Source: Bolinopsis microptera (Eukaryota > Ctenophora > Tentaculata > Lobata > Bolinopsidae). Taken from it: a stretch of DNA of 64,000 nt. The number at the start of each line of letters is the position of its first letter. Within the stretch, counting starts at the first letter, position 1. Shown here piece after piece: positions 1 through 11,900 of the stretch. The notes under the pieces are model-generated. The model was given only the letters and a program-made list of their open reading frames with translations. It made no database searches and was not told where the DNA came from. Position numbers and translations under genes: made by a program. The DNA lies in the NCBI RefSeq assembly GCF_026151205.1, contig NC_087080.1, forward strand, positions 13,463,337 to 13,527,336. Direction: 5' to 3'.

Positions 1-212
1 GGCTCTTATTTGAACATCCCATTTTAGCTTTTCGTCAATAATAACACCTAAAAACTTGGTCTCTTTAACTTGCTTTATTACCGTATTATTCAGAGTTAGT
101 ATATATTCTGATTCGTTATCTGCCTCATTATCAGTAGCTGTACGTGACGGATTGAAGTGAATGTAGCAGTTACCTGGCAACATTCGCTCATGATGCTTCT
201 CCAAGCTTACAC
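1..212 (-). mobile_element. Fragment of a non-LTR retrotransposon reverse transcriptase, running off the left edge
   Basis: On the minus strand this stretch reads open and ends with FLGVIIDEKLKWDVQIRA, the conserved thumb-side motif (FLG-hydrophobic-D-x-L-x-W) that follows the palm in LINE reverse transcriptases. It is preceded by a CYIHFNPSR-like segment typical of the 'NxxKT' region. The frame is open to the window edge, so the rest of the element lies outside. No start or 3' tail is visible. It differs in sequence from the intact LINE at 12604-17040, so it is another family or an old copy. Confidence 0.75.
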
Positions 213-1523
213 AAGTGTAAGAGAGGAGTAAGATAGTCATGCATTTCGGCACGAGGAGTCCATCACAACTTGAAAAACAACAATATACAAATCAATTGAT
301 AAGTTGAATTAAACAGTAACCATTTTAACAAGAAATGTGGCCGCTTTTCTTTTGTGGATGGCCGCTCAATTTCCCGATCCGTGATGGCGTATTTTATCAT
401 ATTCCATACCACACCAGTCTTTACTGTTTATAAGCGTGCAGATATGGCGGAGTGATAGACCGAGCGCCGCCCAGTTAATATAATTCCATATTGAATTTGA
501 AAATCATGTATATTTCTATGTAACCATATGTTTATTGTTTATGCAACCTGACACGGATCTGTGCAAAATAGTAATACTGTAACTAACTCAAAATAATAAT
601 AACATGTTATCAATTAGTCCCTAGCGGGATGCGTACCTGTTGAAATTAACAATTTACTTGAACATCAGCACTGTGCGCCAACAATTGTTTAATTCAGATT
701 ATCGCGCGAAATAACTTTGCGCAGGCAGAAACGTGGGCAATAACTGAGGGCGAGGGCACGTACGCTCGCTCGCAGGCACGCACGCACGGTCGCAAAGCTA
801 CCATATACAAAAAAACCTCGTTCGCTAACCCTTGTCCTTGACTTTTTTGTGCCCTCGGCACTTTGAGTCATGGATCGGGAAAAAATTGAGTAGAAATTAT
901 TATTTCTACTCAATGTACAGGCTCTTAATTTAAGTCTTAATCAGCTATTTTTAAAGCACTACCACTTTCCAAACCTCTTTTCCTTCCAAGAGCAACGACC
1001 GTTGTTCTCAATAAAAGAAATTTTCCTCTTTTCCTGATTAATAAATGTCATCACCTCACTATATCTTTAACCAAACTTGATCCTAGACAGTTGGACAGCT
1101 AACTTGTAACTAAAAAAAATACCTTCTACATACATGCGTTCGTTATTCATTATAACATTGATAATTTTTCGTGTTTCAAGTAAATTGATGTTTCTGCTTC
1201 GAAGCTCTAAAAACTACATTAAGTTTGCAGAGTTGCTTTGGTTGCAGCACTGCTCTACTCGGATCGTACTCTTAGATACACTCAAGGCCTGATCAAATTG
1301 TTATGTATGTAATGACCAGTTTAAATAGTGATTTGGCCTTTTAGTGTTTATAATTTTACTTGCACTTGTTAAAGCAATTACGCGCAGTTCATCCAAGAAT
1401 TTTCGTTGCAATAAAATTATTTAATTTGCCATTGTTTCATTTAGCTTGCTAGTCTATTGAGTATTAATCGCTATTTTGAAGAAATTTAGACGAGTAACAA
1501 TATTCGTCAAATTTAAATTCAGC
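213..1523. other. Intergenic, no gene recognised
   Basis: AT-rich DNA with no exon-like ORF supported by homology. A short purine/pyrimidine-alternating stretch of 'cgctcgc' and 'cacgcacg' steps sits near 750-790. The only longer ORF (689-913, minus) is low in complexity and not credible as a gene. Confidence 0.5.
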
Positions 1524-1591
1524 CTTCACTTAACCATGTGCTTTCGAGCCGCTGCGGGCGCGCAGTACTGCAAGCGCAAAGGCGCTGTATA

Positions 1592-1636
1592 GAGCAGCAG
1601 TGAGCAGCAGTGAGCAGCAGTGAACAGCAGTAAGCG
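1592..1636 (+). repeat. 10-bp tandem repeat (GAGCAGCAGT), left tract
   Basis: About four to five copies of GAGCAGCAGT with single-base variants, immediately inside the left terminal inverted repeat. The same unit recurs at 1980-2055, so it acts as a subterminal repeat of the foldback element. Confidence 0.8.
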
Positions 1637-1715
1637 GCTCTTACTAAATCGCTCGCCCAAAAATTTCACGTGACTTTGGTTTTTTTGGTTTTGCAGCCGT
1701 ACAAAACGGTTTTAC

Positions 1716-1802
1716 ATAAACCCTAATCCCAACCCTAACCCTAACCATAACCCCGAAGCTATCCATAATCTTAACCACAACCCTAACCCTAACCCGAGCC
1801 CT
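1716..1802. repeat. Degenerate interstitial telomere-like repeat (CCCTAA)n
   Basis: Repeated CCCTAA and its variants (CCATAA, CCCCGAAG, CCCGAGCC) over about 85 bp. This is the C-rich strand of the TTAGGG repeat. It lies inside the foldback element, flanked by the two 10-bp tracts, so it is internal and not a chromosome end. Confidence 0.75.
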
Positions 1803-1979
1803 AAATAATCGAATTCACGGTTATTTGCCCATAACTCTCCAGGGAAGCATTTTAACCCTACGTCATGGGGGTGATTCGGAATCAGCGTCCAAAAATACAC
1901 CGATCTAGATCATTGTCATGCCTAAAGGACCTTTTCACAAGAATTTTCTTAAAATTTGGGCGATTGATATAGTAGGAGC

Positions 1980-2055
1980 GGCAGTAAGCAGCAGTGAGCA
2001 GCAGTGAGCAGCAGTGAGCAGCAGTGAGCAGCAGTGAGCAGCAGTGGGCAGCAGT
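1980..2055 (+). repeat. 10-bp tandem repeat (GAGCAGCAGT), right tract
   Basis: Seven to eight near-perfect copies of the unit also seen at 1592-1636, in the same orientation, inside the foldback element. Confidence 0.85.
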
Positions 2056-2549
2056 TTCTTTGCATTATAGTCCTCATGTGTCAGCCTGTTATTCCACTGC
2101 GAAGCAAACAAACGATCTAGTCTGCGATGCGAAGCAAAAACAAAGAATGATAGTTCGTGCGGCTTGTCAAAGCATATAAGGCCCGTATAACCCTAAAATG
2201 GTGTCAAGACTCAAAAGACTAAAATAATTATTACCTATTTAATTTGCGTTCGCGCGTTTTTGACACCACTTGGGGGTCCACATTTTGAGCTTTGAAACTT
2301 CTATTTCTTGAGCTTGGCCAATTTTTTATTTTTTCATGCTAATTTGGAGGCCATTAAAACATTTGACCCAGTCAAAAAAGTTTCAATTTCAGTTGTATAT
2401 TTTTTACGGTTTTTGTGGAAAGTCGCGTTAAAGTTGATGCCGTGGTGTCAATAAAATGGTTGCTCTATCCAGAGCCCTTGCGCTTACAGTAGCGCGCGCC
2501 CGCCTCACGGCGCGCCTGAAGTGGCGCGAAAGCACATGGTTAGGTGAAG

Positions 2550-3093
2550 TAAAATGGTACGAAGCCCCCCATATATATCGTCTCGCTTTATTGTTTATAC
2601 ATAGTGAGATAATAAGATTTATTTAAATAAACTCATTTAGTTAAAAATTAAAGGTGTTGCTATAAATGCAAAATGCAAAATAATATATTTACAACTTTGT
2701 TTTTTATTTAAATTAATAACATTTTTTAAATTAATGTTATTACGTTACGCGCGCGCCTTACATGTTACATAACATGAACATTGAATATGGTTCATAATTT
2801 TATACCATTATCACATAATTAAACTGTATTAACTATACTTATTCAAAATTCAATTTTCTTATTTAATGAGACCATCAAATAAAACTAAAGTTTGACGTGG
2901 CTTGGTCAAGAAAAATAAAAAAGACATTAGCTTAGTTTCATTTTTGTCACCATATGCTATAATATGTTGATACATGTTTCGTATCCAATATCAGAGATAT
3001 TGGCTTCGCGCGCGAAAAGTGGCATGCAACGTATGTCAAATAATATGTAGACACATAAAAATCGTGAATCTCGTAGGAGTATCCTTTATAGTA
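2550..3093. other. Intergenic, no gene recognised
   Basis: AT-rich DNA with isolated CG-rich spots (for example GCGCGCGCC near 2750 and CGCGCGCG near 3006). No coding or RNA gene signal was seen. Confidence 0.5.
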
Positions 3094-3541
3094 CTACCTT
3101 ACTGCCTCAATCCAGTGAGCTGCATGATTTAGCTACTTCTGACCCAACCCAGAGAAATATATGTACCAGAATGTTGATCTTTGATTCTTGGCTACTTAAT
3201 AAATGCCCTGAAATACGAATGTGTCCGAGTATCCACCTCTACTGAACCTAATGGTTATATCTGCCACATACCTTGGTCGGGAGTCAGTAATTGTGTGTTA
3301 CACACTTGTGTGTAATACAGCAACTGATAAGGCATGTAATCTGTAGTACAAGTAGTGAATTGTTGCGATTGATTTGTGGCGCGATAGCTTAATGGTTATA
3401 GCATCCTAGTGCTAATCGGGAGGTCGTGGGTTCAATTCCCGCTCTCGGCACATCTCACCCTTGCTTTTCACGAAAACATACTACCTTACTGCCTTAATCC
3501 AGTGAGCTGCATGATTTAGACTTCTGACCCAACCCAGAGAA
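3094..3541 (+). mobile_element. tRNA-derived SINE-like element, probably dimeric, with a 13-bp target-site duplication
   Basis: A tRNA-like head (3378-3450) is followed by a body ending at 3541. A near-identical copy of that body of about 64 bp lies at 3094-3157, differing by a few substitutions and a 2-base indel. The whole unit is flanked by the direct repeat ATCCTTTATAGTA at 3081-3093 and 3542-3554, a perfect 13-bp duplication of the kind left by retroposition. The order is body, about 220 bp of unique sequence, tRNA head, body. That suggests a dimer with a decayed first head, or a second insertion. Confidence 0.65.
3378..3450 (+). other. tRNA-like head with A and B boxes (not a sound tRNA gene)
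   Basis: It contains an A box (TAGCTTAATGG) and a B box (GGTTCAATTCC) at tRNA spacing, a good T-arm, and a D-arm. The anticodon loop reads GTGCTAA (anticodon GCT, serine). The acceptor stem has two mismatches, the anticodon stem has one, and the long variable arm of a serine tRNA is missing. With the duplicated body and flanking direct repeats it is best read as the RNA polymerase III promoter head of a SINE. Confidence 0.6.
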
Positions 3542-3554
3542 ATCCTTTATAGTA

Positions 3555-5139
3555 TGTATTTAAAAGGAACATTAGTAGAGCATTGATTCCATGAGCAACA
3601 GTGGAGTGAACCAAATATTTCTTAAATTATGAAAGCATAATTCGATTTTCCATCATTATTACATACACTCAACTCCTGCTGAAAACTTTGTTTTGGTATT
3701 GGGCTGCTATGTATATGCTCGATTCTTGCCCTGTGGCCTCATCCAAGGATACAGACCTATACTAAGCTTAGGCCTCAACTTCGAAATTACAATCGAAATT
3801 CAAAGATTGAAGTCCGTTTCAATCTTCCTTGAAATTGTACTGACAATTTTCCTTACTGACTGATAGTTTGTTTCTGTCCTCTTCGTATAGAATGTAAACG
3901 ACTGTATTATGGTTGTGATCATACAGGGCCTTTTTGCTCAATCCCTGAGTGCCCGATCGAAATAATTCTTTCTGATTTGACTTGATATCATTACTCATAA
4001 TTTGAAGAATCCGTCAATTAAAAGGATGACGATGTTCAATTTTTCTCGAACAAAGGATCATTTACGCATGTTTTAGATATTTCTAATGATTGGATAGAGC
4101 CAAATTCTGGTGCTTCTTGTTTAATCATTGAAATTACAGTTGCCTGAAAAGATTGAAGTTTTGTCTTTCTTAGCTAGACAGAGATCTCACGCACAATGGG
4201 TTCATTCATTATGCGCTTAGTCAATAAAAACACTGTGATTGTTATAAAAAGGAGATGATGAAGCAAGTATTCAGGAACATAGGCATGACACAAAGAGGAA
4301 TGGTCGGTGGGGATTGGGACCCACTTAAATCACCTTAACACAGTGCCCCTCAGTAATCCATCCTGTCACTCAAATTATTTGTTATATAGTAGTGTTGAAA
4401 GTATCAAAACTCATTATGTGAGATCAGGTGATTGGGCTGACATTAGATCTGTACTACTATCATGCTATTTGTTACTAAAATGCTCATTGTAGCCTATAAC
4501 AATTAGATTTTCATCATCATCATGTACTATGGGAATCATGCAGGAAGCCCAATTAGGGCTTCCTGAGCTGTATGCTAAGGGAGGGTTACGGTGTAAAACA
4601 TAGTAACGATTAACAAAACTAGGAAAACTTGTGATTGTGCACTTAATGTGAATCATTGCTCCTGCTGCAGGCTTTTATTAGTTGGCGTCACTGTGGCAGA
4701 CACTAGGTGCATGCCTGGAAAAACTGCTTTTTACTCGGAGTGGGACAATTTGCTGTTTTATCTATTACAACTTATAGAATTGATCTTATTTAAAATGTTT
4801 TTATTTCCAAATCATGAGCGTGCGGTTTTAAAATCCATCCGTTATTGGCATTGCAGTGTTCTCGGCCTGTACTGCACGAACGACCGAAATTTCCCTATAA
4901 ATTATTCTGCTTCTAAAATTTTGGATCTAGTAATTAATAAATGTGACATGCAATTGTAAGATAACTACATCGATGACTCATTTTAGCTATAATTGTGTCC
5001 CATCATTCCCTATTTAGATTGACGCATAATCATCATTTTTAGTTATCATGTTTTTTAAATCAATTGGTTTATTCTACTATCAATTTGCTAGGTTATAGAA
5101 AGTAAACCTCGAATTTGCTGGAAAAGTTCCAGCTGAAAG
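3555..5139. other. Intergenic region upstream of the dynein gene
   Basis: No gene recognised. A 35-bp segment at 4370-4404 is repeated exactly at 45455-45489 in a dynein intron. ORFs here (for example 4648-4959) have no recognisable similarity or splice context. The dynein promoter and 5' UTR must lie at the right end, but I see no clear TATA box or RFX X-box within the last 200 bp. Confidence 0.4.
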
Positions 5140-8100
5140 ATGGCTACCAATGGCCACGCTGAGATGAATGGCAGTGGAGAAAATGGAGATGGACCCTACG
5201 TCCCTCCTGTAAGTTGAAATTAATCAAATGCTTTCCGACTCGACTAAATAGTTATACCAATCCTACATTGCTGAATTGGTAATCATGAATCCTATTTCGT
5301 TACTTAACATTTAAAAAAGATGAATCATGTTATAATATTTGAATTAAGTGGTTACTTTTTTGCTTTTTCAGGAGGAGATTATCAAGCCGAGAACTTGCCT
5401 TTCGGGTTTGACTCAAGAAATGTGGCAGGAAACTCATTACAGTGCAATGTATCGTTTCTTCTGTGATGAAAATTGTCGGGTTTTAGTATCCTACATTGAT
5501 AAGAACATGGGACTTGTTTGTGATAACAACGTACCATCATCACAGGTTATTAAAAAATTATCCGTACTTCAATAAACCTGTTTTCTCTTTCCTTTCTTAT
5601 TCCAAATTTTCAACTCAGATTAACTTTCTGTCTTACTCTTATCTTGTTTCTGTTAGATGATATTAGACATTGTGTCAAAATGTAAGTATCATTAATTGTG
5701 AATTTTGCAGCCCGGACAAGTTTCATACTTCATCAAACTTGAAGCGGTAAAGTTGTCGAAATCCAATTTTCACAAGTCAGTAACCTATGGGACTTGCAAC
5801 AGTGATTATATGCACGCTCTGCTCGGCACCATGCACTCAATATATGCTCCTGTCTTCTTCAAAAACACCACATGGCCAGAGAGTAAGTTAGAGTTGAACG
5901 AATACGCAATTACAGATTTACACGTTCCCTACAATGTTTCTCTTTTGTAAGACTAATAATGTTTGTTCAATGTTGTTATTTTGAGCAAGCTGGAATTAAC
6001 ATTCGTTATCATTCAGGTGTGAGAAATGACTTTGCTGCACAACTGCACAAGTTCATGGCATGTTTGACAGACACAGCCTACAAGATGGAAGGGAAGACGG
6101 TGCTCTACATTCCTGAGGAGGACATCACCTCATCTTTGGAGAAGTCTGCCAAAAACAAGGAACTGGTCGCAAGATTGGAAAGTAAGCTAATCGATAATTT
6201 TCCATTTTATTAGAAAAATAATGGTCTGAGACTTGTGTCGGTTCGATTGTGTGAAATTCAATCCTCACCTGAAATAAATTTCAGCAACATTTATCCATAG
6301 ATTGGAAAGTAAGCTTTCTTGTGGTGGATCATTATTTTCATGTTTTATTGAACTACTCATTGACGCCTGAGTCAAATGTTCTCAATATCTTAAATGTTAA
6401 ATTCTAGCTTTGCCACTTACTCACAATCTATTTCAGCATCAGTTATCCACTGGACTCGTCAGATTAAGGAGGTTCTAAGTGCACAAGATGCGTTAGAGAT
6501 GAGCGAGAATAGTGGACCTTTAGAAGAGATTGCTTTCTGGAGGAGCAGGTGCACTGATCTGTCTGGTATTAGTAAACAACTCGACCAAGACGGAGTCCAG
6601 AACATCAAAGAGATTTTATCTTTATCCAAGTGAGTTTATATAAAATAAAATTTATGAATAACAAGCTTTAATTGCATTCCTTAAACACGTCATTCAAAGA
6701 GAGATCGAAATTCATTTCATTCGTTTTTCTTTTTAAAAAGTTACCGTGAATTTTAAGCAAATACTCCTCCGCCTACAGATCGTCCTACATCGCACCGTTC
6801 TCCAAGCTTGCCAAGCAGATCCAGGACAACACAGCCCAAGCACAAAGCAACCTGAAGTACCTGTCAGCTCTGAAGGAGCCTTGCGAGGAGCTGGCTCAGT
6901 CAGAGCCAGCTGTCATCCCTCCAATGTTATCAAAGATTCTCAACGTCATAAGGTATTAATACCAGTTATCCCTACGAGTTCAACATAATAATGTTTTAAG
7001 TTATCTAATTAACTCTAGTATGATAATTTCATAGTGTTTGTTTCCGTAATACTGTATTATTTAAGGTTAACAAAGCATTTTTTATGAACAAATATTTTCA
7101 GGATGATCTGGACAAACTCTGATCACTATCGTAGTAGAGAACGACTTACTGCGTTACTTCGGAAGTTCTCTAATGAGATTATCATGAGGTGCTGCACCAA
7201 GATATCTCTAGATGATATCTTCACAGGTAACATGGCCTGATAATGTGGCATCGCTTTATTTTCTGAAAGATAACGCATCAAATATTGGATTTGATGGTTT
7301 TCTTTATCATATTTTTGATGTTTATAATTATTGTGAGAAATGTTTATCCTAAAGTAAACGAATATCAGGCGAGGTTGAGAAGAGTATAGAAGGATTGGAC
7401 CAGAGTATTCAGTGTTGTGAAGCTTGGAAGGATGCTTACAATGACGCTGCTGCTACACACAACAGGTTCAGCGAGATCAAGTGGTTGCTCGACCGCAGCA
7501 GCATCTTCGCTCAGATTGATGCTTTCGTGCAACGATGCAAAGATCTGAAAGAGGTAAGAAAGTGGGGAAATCATTACTGAATCGAAAATCCGATGTTGTG
7601 AGGTGCCTTGCAGCTGAAAATTAAGAACATGAAATTTCATCTACCAATTTATTAAGAATTTTATTGCTTGTATCATACATGATTTGTAAAAATTTACACT
7701 TATCAGGTATGTGAAGGACAATCTCAGTTCGGTCGGTACTCCCAAGGCAAGAAGAGACCTCTGCCAATATTCGCTGGTCTGCGTGGTCCCGAGATTGCAA
7801 GGAGTCTCAGAGAAATCGAGGACGCCTTCGAGAAAAACTTGAACATTTTGAGAAAGGTGAAAAGTACGATTCTTGATGTGAAGTCTACTGCGTGGCATGA
7901 TGCCTACAACAAGTTAGTTACTCACTCTATTAAACCTCGTTAATAAAACTGTTTCGTAACTGTTAATGAGGTCGAAATAAACCCATGGAAGTGTTCTTTT
8001 TATCAAGTGAAACATTGTTATGCAATCAATGGTTATAAATAGTTCCACCCATCTTAATTTAGCTCACCAACATAATCAATAATCTCAGGTTCCGAATGGG

Positions 8101-8997
8101 AGTTAAAGATCTAGAAGTAATGATGCAGAATGTAATCTCCTCAGCGTTTGAGACTGTAACTACAGTCGAGCTTGGTGTTCAAGTCCTTGATGTCTTCCAA
8201 CACTTGTCGTCAAGAGAGGTAAACTTTTATATTCGTTTTAAGTTGTGTATTAGATTTTGTTCTGAAAGGTGAACAGGATAATTTAATTTATTGTCCTTTC
8301 ATGCGATCATGTAGTATAATTTGAAAAGTACCTAAATGCTGATTTCATATTTTCTGAAGGCAATAAGACGGACGATCGACAAGAAAACAGTGGATGTGTA
8401 CCAGAAGTTTAACGAAGAACTGAACCTCGTCAAGAAAGAGTTCAATACCAAAACTCCAAACCTCACTCCAACACAACCCAAGTTTGCCGGCGCAGCAGCT
8501 TGGGCTCGTGCGCTGAAACGCCGGATTGACCGCCCCATGGACGTGATAAACAAAGCGTTTTATCTACCACGTATCGGGGCTGGAGAGGAGATCAGGAATC
8601 AGTATCAGCAGCTCAGTCAGGCTCTAGAGGAGTTTGTTGGGAAGACGTTCCAGGAATGGGCTCTTAGCATCGACAAGGTTGGATATAATGGTTTTAGTGT
8701 ATTATTGTTTAATTTATTATCTAACGTCTGAAGTGTTGCTCAAACATAATATCATGATAATATCATGATAATATCATGATATAGTAAGTTTTATGAGAAA
8801 ATTATCCCTTGCCTTAAATAATAAATATCGATGATTCCAATGATACTGTATTTTATATTGTTTCTCTCTGTCTCTGTCTATGAAATACTCACGCTGAGAA
8901 CCAAGTTTTACACCCAGGATTTAGGACACCTATTAGACGCACCCCTTATGTCCAGATGTCATGACAAGAACACTATGCTCGATGTCAACTTCGACAG
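5140..8997 (+). CDS. DNAH2: DNAH2 exons 1-12: N-terminal tail
   Basis: Exons: 5140-5208, 5372-5545, 5711-5882, 6017-6181, 6437-6629, 6779-6952, 7102-7226, 7369-7553, 7707-7912, 8089-8218, 8360-8677, 8918-8997. They encode about 664 residues of the DHC N-terminal tail region 1, which binds intermediate and light chains and neighbouring heavy chains. Landmarks are [16 protein letters not shown] (exons 3-4) and LYIPEEDI (exon 4). Exon 12 ends in NFD plus two bases of the next codon and is followed by the 9.8-kb intron 12. Intron 4 carries a 17-bp copy of the exon 4 end with its donor at 6299-6315. Confidence 0.9.
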
Positions 8998-11900
8998 GTA
9001 ATAATCAGTCAATAATCATCAGTTAATTATAATTAAGTAGTTTTGTCGATTTACTGCAGAGAATAAAATTTAATCTTCAAGGAATTTTTCGTGCATTATT
9101 TAATGTTGTGGGTTAATCTGACGCACAAACTGCATTCCGTTATAATTTTTTGCTTAATTTATTTTGATTGGATTAACATCGTTATTATAACTGTCGGCTG
9201 TCCGATAAAATAAATATTGTAACAGCACAAACTATGATTACAAAAGTTACCGTTAATAATCAATGCATGATAAATATACAAAATAACGTGTCTATCAGAG
9301 CGGTTCTAGTGGACACTCTCTTGCTTGATAAGTCGATCAGCAGGTAACTCGTAGTAACCAGCTAGCTTACATGTAACCAGCTGTCTTACTACTGCTACTA
9401 ATACTTGCTGCAGCTATTCCTGTAGCTTCGTCTTCCACGCACAACGGAATAGTTTAACAAAAATCATGTGTTTTATCTAAAGCTAAGACTTAAAGTCTTT
9501 CTCTTGTCGTGAAAATGGTTTTAAACTATGGGAGCAAAAGGAACAATGCCGGGGGTTACCTCATACTTAAAATAAATAGTATACCGTATTTAATAAGTTG
9601 ATAAACTCATCAAAAAACAACAAAGTACGCTGAAGTGAAAGTTAAAATCAAACTTAAGTCGTCTAAAATATACGATTAAAAGCTATACTTGACAACCTTA
9701 TAACCTGACCAGAACGCTGCTAAACCGTATATCCTGACCAGAACGCTGCTAAACCTTATAACCTGACCAGGACGCTGCTAAACCTTATATCCTGACCAGG
9801 ACGCTGCTAAACCTTATATCCTGACCAGGACGCTGCTAAACCTTATAACCTGACCAGGACGCTGCTAAACCTTATAACCTGAAAAGGACGCTGCTAAACC
9901 TTATAACCTGACCAGGACGCTGCTGAACCTTATAACCTGACCAGGACGCTGCTAAACCTTATAACCTGACCAGGACGCTGCTAAACCTTATAACCTGACC
10001 AGGACGCTGCTAAACCTTATAACCTGACCAGGACGCTACTAAACCTTATAACCTGACCAGGACGCTACTAAACCTTATAACCTGACCAGAACGCTGCTAA
10101 ACCTTATAACCTGACCAGGACGCTACTAAACCTTATAACCTGACCAGGACGCTTCTAAACCTTATAACCTGACCAGGACGCTACTAAAGCTTATAACCTG
10201 ACCAGGACGCTACTAAACCTTATAACCTGACCAGGACGCTACTAAACCTTATAACCTGACCAGGACGCTGCTAAACCTTATAACCTGACCAGGACGCTGC
10301 TAAACCTTATAACCTGACCAGGACGCTACTAAACCTTATAACCTGACCAGGACGCTACTAAACCTTATAACCTGACCAGGACGCTACTAAACCTTATAAC
10401 CTGACCAGGACGCTACTAAACCTTATAACCTGACCAGGACGCTACTAAACCTTATATCCTGACCAGGACGCTACTAAACCTTATAACCTGACCAGGACGC
10501 TACTAAACCTTATAACCTGACCAGGACGCTACTAAACCTTATAACCTGACCAGGACGCTACTAAACCTTATAACCTGACCAGGACGCTACTAAACCTTAT
10601 ATCCTGACCAGGACGCTACTAAACCTTATAACCTGACCAGGACGCTACTAAACCTTATAACCTGACCAGGACGCTACTAAACCTTATAACCTGACCAGGA
10701 CGCTACTAAACCTTATAACCTGACCAGGACGCTGCTAAACCTTATAACCTGACCAGGACGCTACTAAACCTTATAACCTGACCAGGACGCTACTAAACCT
10801 TATAACCTGACCAGGACGCTGCTAAACCTTATAACCTGACCAGGACGCTGCTAAACCTTATAACCTGACCAGGACGCTGCTAAACCTTATAACCTGACCA
10901 GGACGCTACTAAACCTTATAACCTGACCAGGACGCTACTAAACCTTATAACCTGACCAGGACGCTACTAAACCTTATAACCTGACCAGGACGCTGCTAAA
11001 CCTTATAACCTGACCAGGACGCTGCTAAACCTTATAACCTGACCAGGACGCTGCTAAACCTTATAACCTGACCAGGACGCTACTAAACCTTATAACCTGA
11101 CCAGGACGCTGCTAAACCTTATAACCTGACCAGGACGCTACTAAACCTTATAACCTGACCAGGACGCTGCTAAACCTTATAACCTGACCAGGACGCTACT
11201 AAACCTTATAACCTGACCAGGACGCTACTAAACCTTATAACCTGACCAGGACGCTGCTAAACCTTATAACCTGACCAGGACGCTACTAAACCTTATAACC
11301 TGACCAGAACGCTGCTAAACCTTATAACCTGACCAGGACGCTACTAAACCTTATAACCTGACCAGGACGGTACTAAACCTTATAACCTGACCAGGACGCT
11401 ACTAAACCTTATAACCTGACCAGGACGCTACTAAACCTTATAACCTGACCAGGACGCTACTAAACCTTATAACCTGACCAGGACGCTACTAAACCTTATA
11501 ACCTGACCAGGACGCTACTAAACCTTATAACCTGACCAGGACGCTACTAAACCTTATAACCTGACCAGGACGCTGCTAAACCTTATAACCTGACCAGGAC
11601 GCTACTAAACCTTATAACCTGACCAGAACGCTGCTAAACCTTATAACCTGACCAGGACGCTACTAAACCTTATAACCTGACCAGGACGCTACTAAACCTT
11701 ATAACCTGACCAGGACGCTACTAAACCTTATAACCTGACCAGGACGCTACTAAACCTTATAACCTGACCAGGACGCTACTAAACCTTATAACCTGACCAG
11801 GACGCTACTAAACCTTATAACCTGACCAGGACGCTGCTAAACCTTATAACCTGACCAGGACGCTACTAAAGCTTATAACCTGACCAGGACGCTGCTAAAC

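Larger units (their letters stand above)
1524..2549. mobile_element. Foldback / MITE-like element of about 1 kb with long terminal inverted repeats
   Basis: The left end (1524-1600) and right end (2461-2549) are imperfect inverted repeats. Both read inward as TTCAC-C/T-TAACCATGTG, CTTTCG, a GC-rich patch, then GTAAGCGCAA-like and ATAGAGCA. GC-rich ends in AT-rich surroundings make the edges clear. No transposase ORF lies between them, so it is non-autonomous. The interior carries two tracts of a 10-bp repeat and a telomere-like tract, listed separately. I did not find a convincing target-site duplication. Confidence 0.65.

Noticed and set aside
247-255. CGGCACGAG, the sequence of a common cDNA library adaptor
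   Set aside because: Nine bases without the full adaptor, in genomic context with no cDNA-like sequence after it; probably chance.
1716-1802. True chromosome end
   Set aside because: Repeats are degenerate, only about 85 bp, and lie inside an element with genes on the far side.
1712-1900. Minus-strand ORF with GLGLGLG repeats
   Set aside because: It is the translation of the telomere-like repeat.
3378-3450. Functional tRNA-Ser(GCT) gene
   Set aside because: Acceptor and anticodon stems have mismatches and there is no long variable arm. Flanking repeats and target-site duplication point to a SINE.
4648-4959. 103-codon ORF upstream of the dynein gene
   Set aside because: No recognisable similarity, no splice or promoter context; likely chance.
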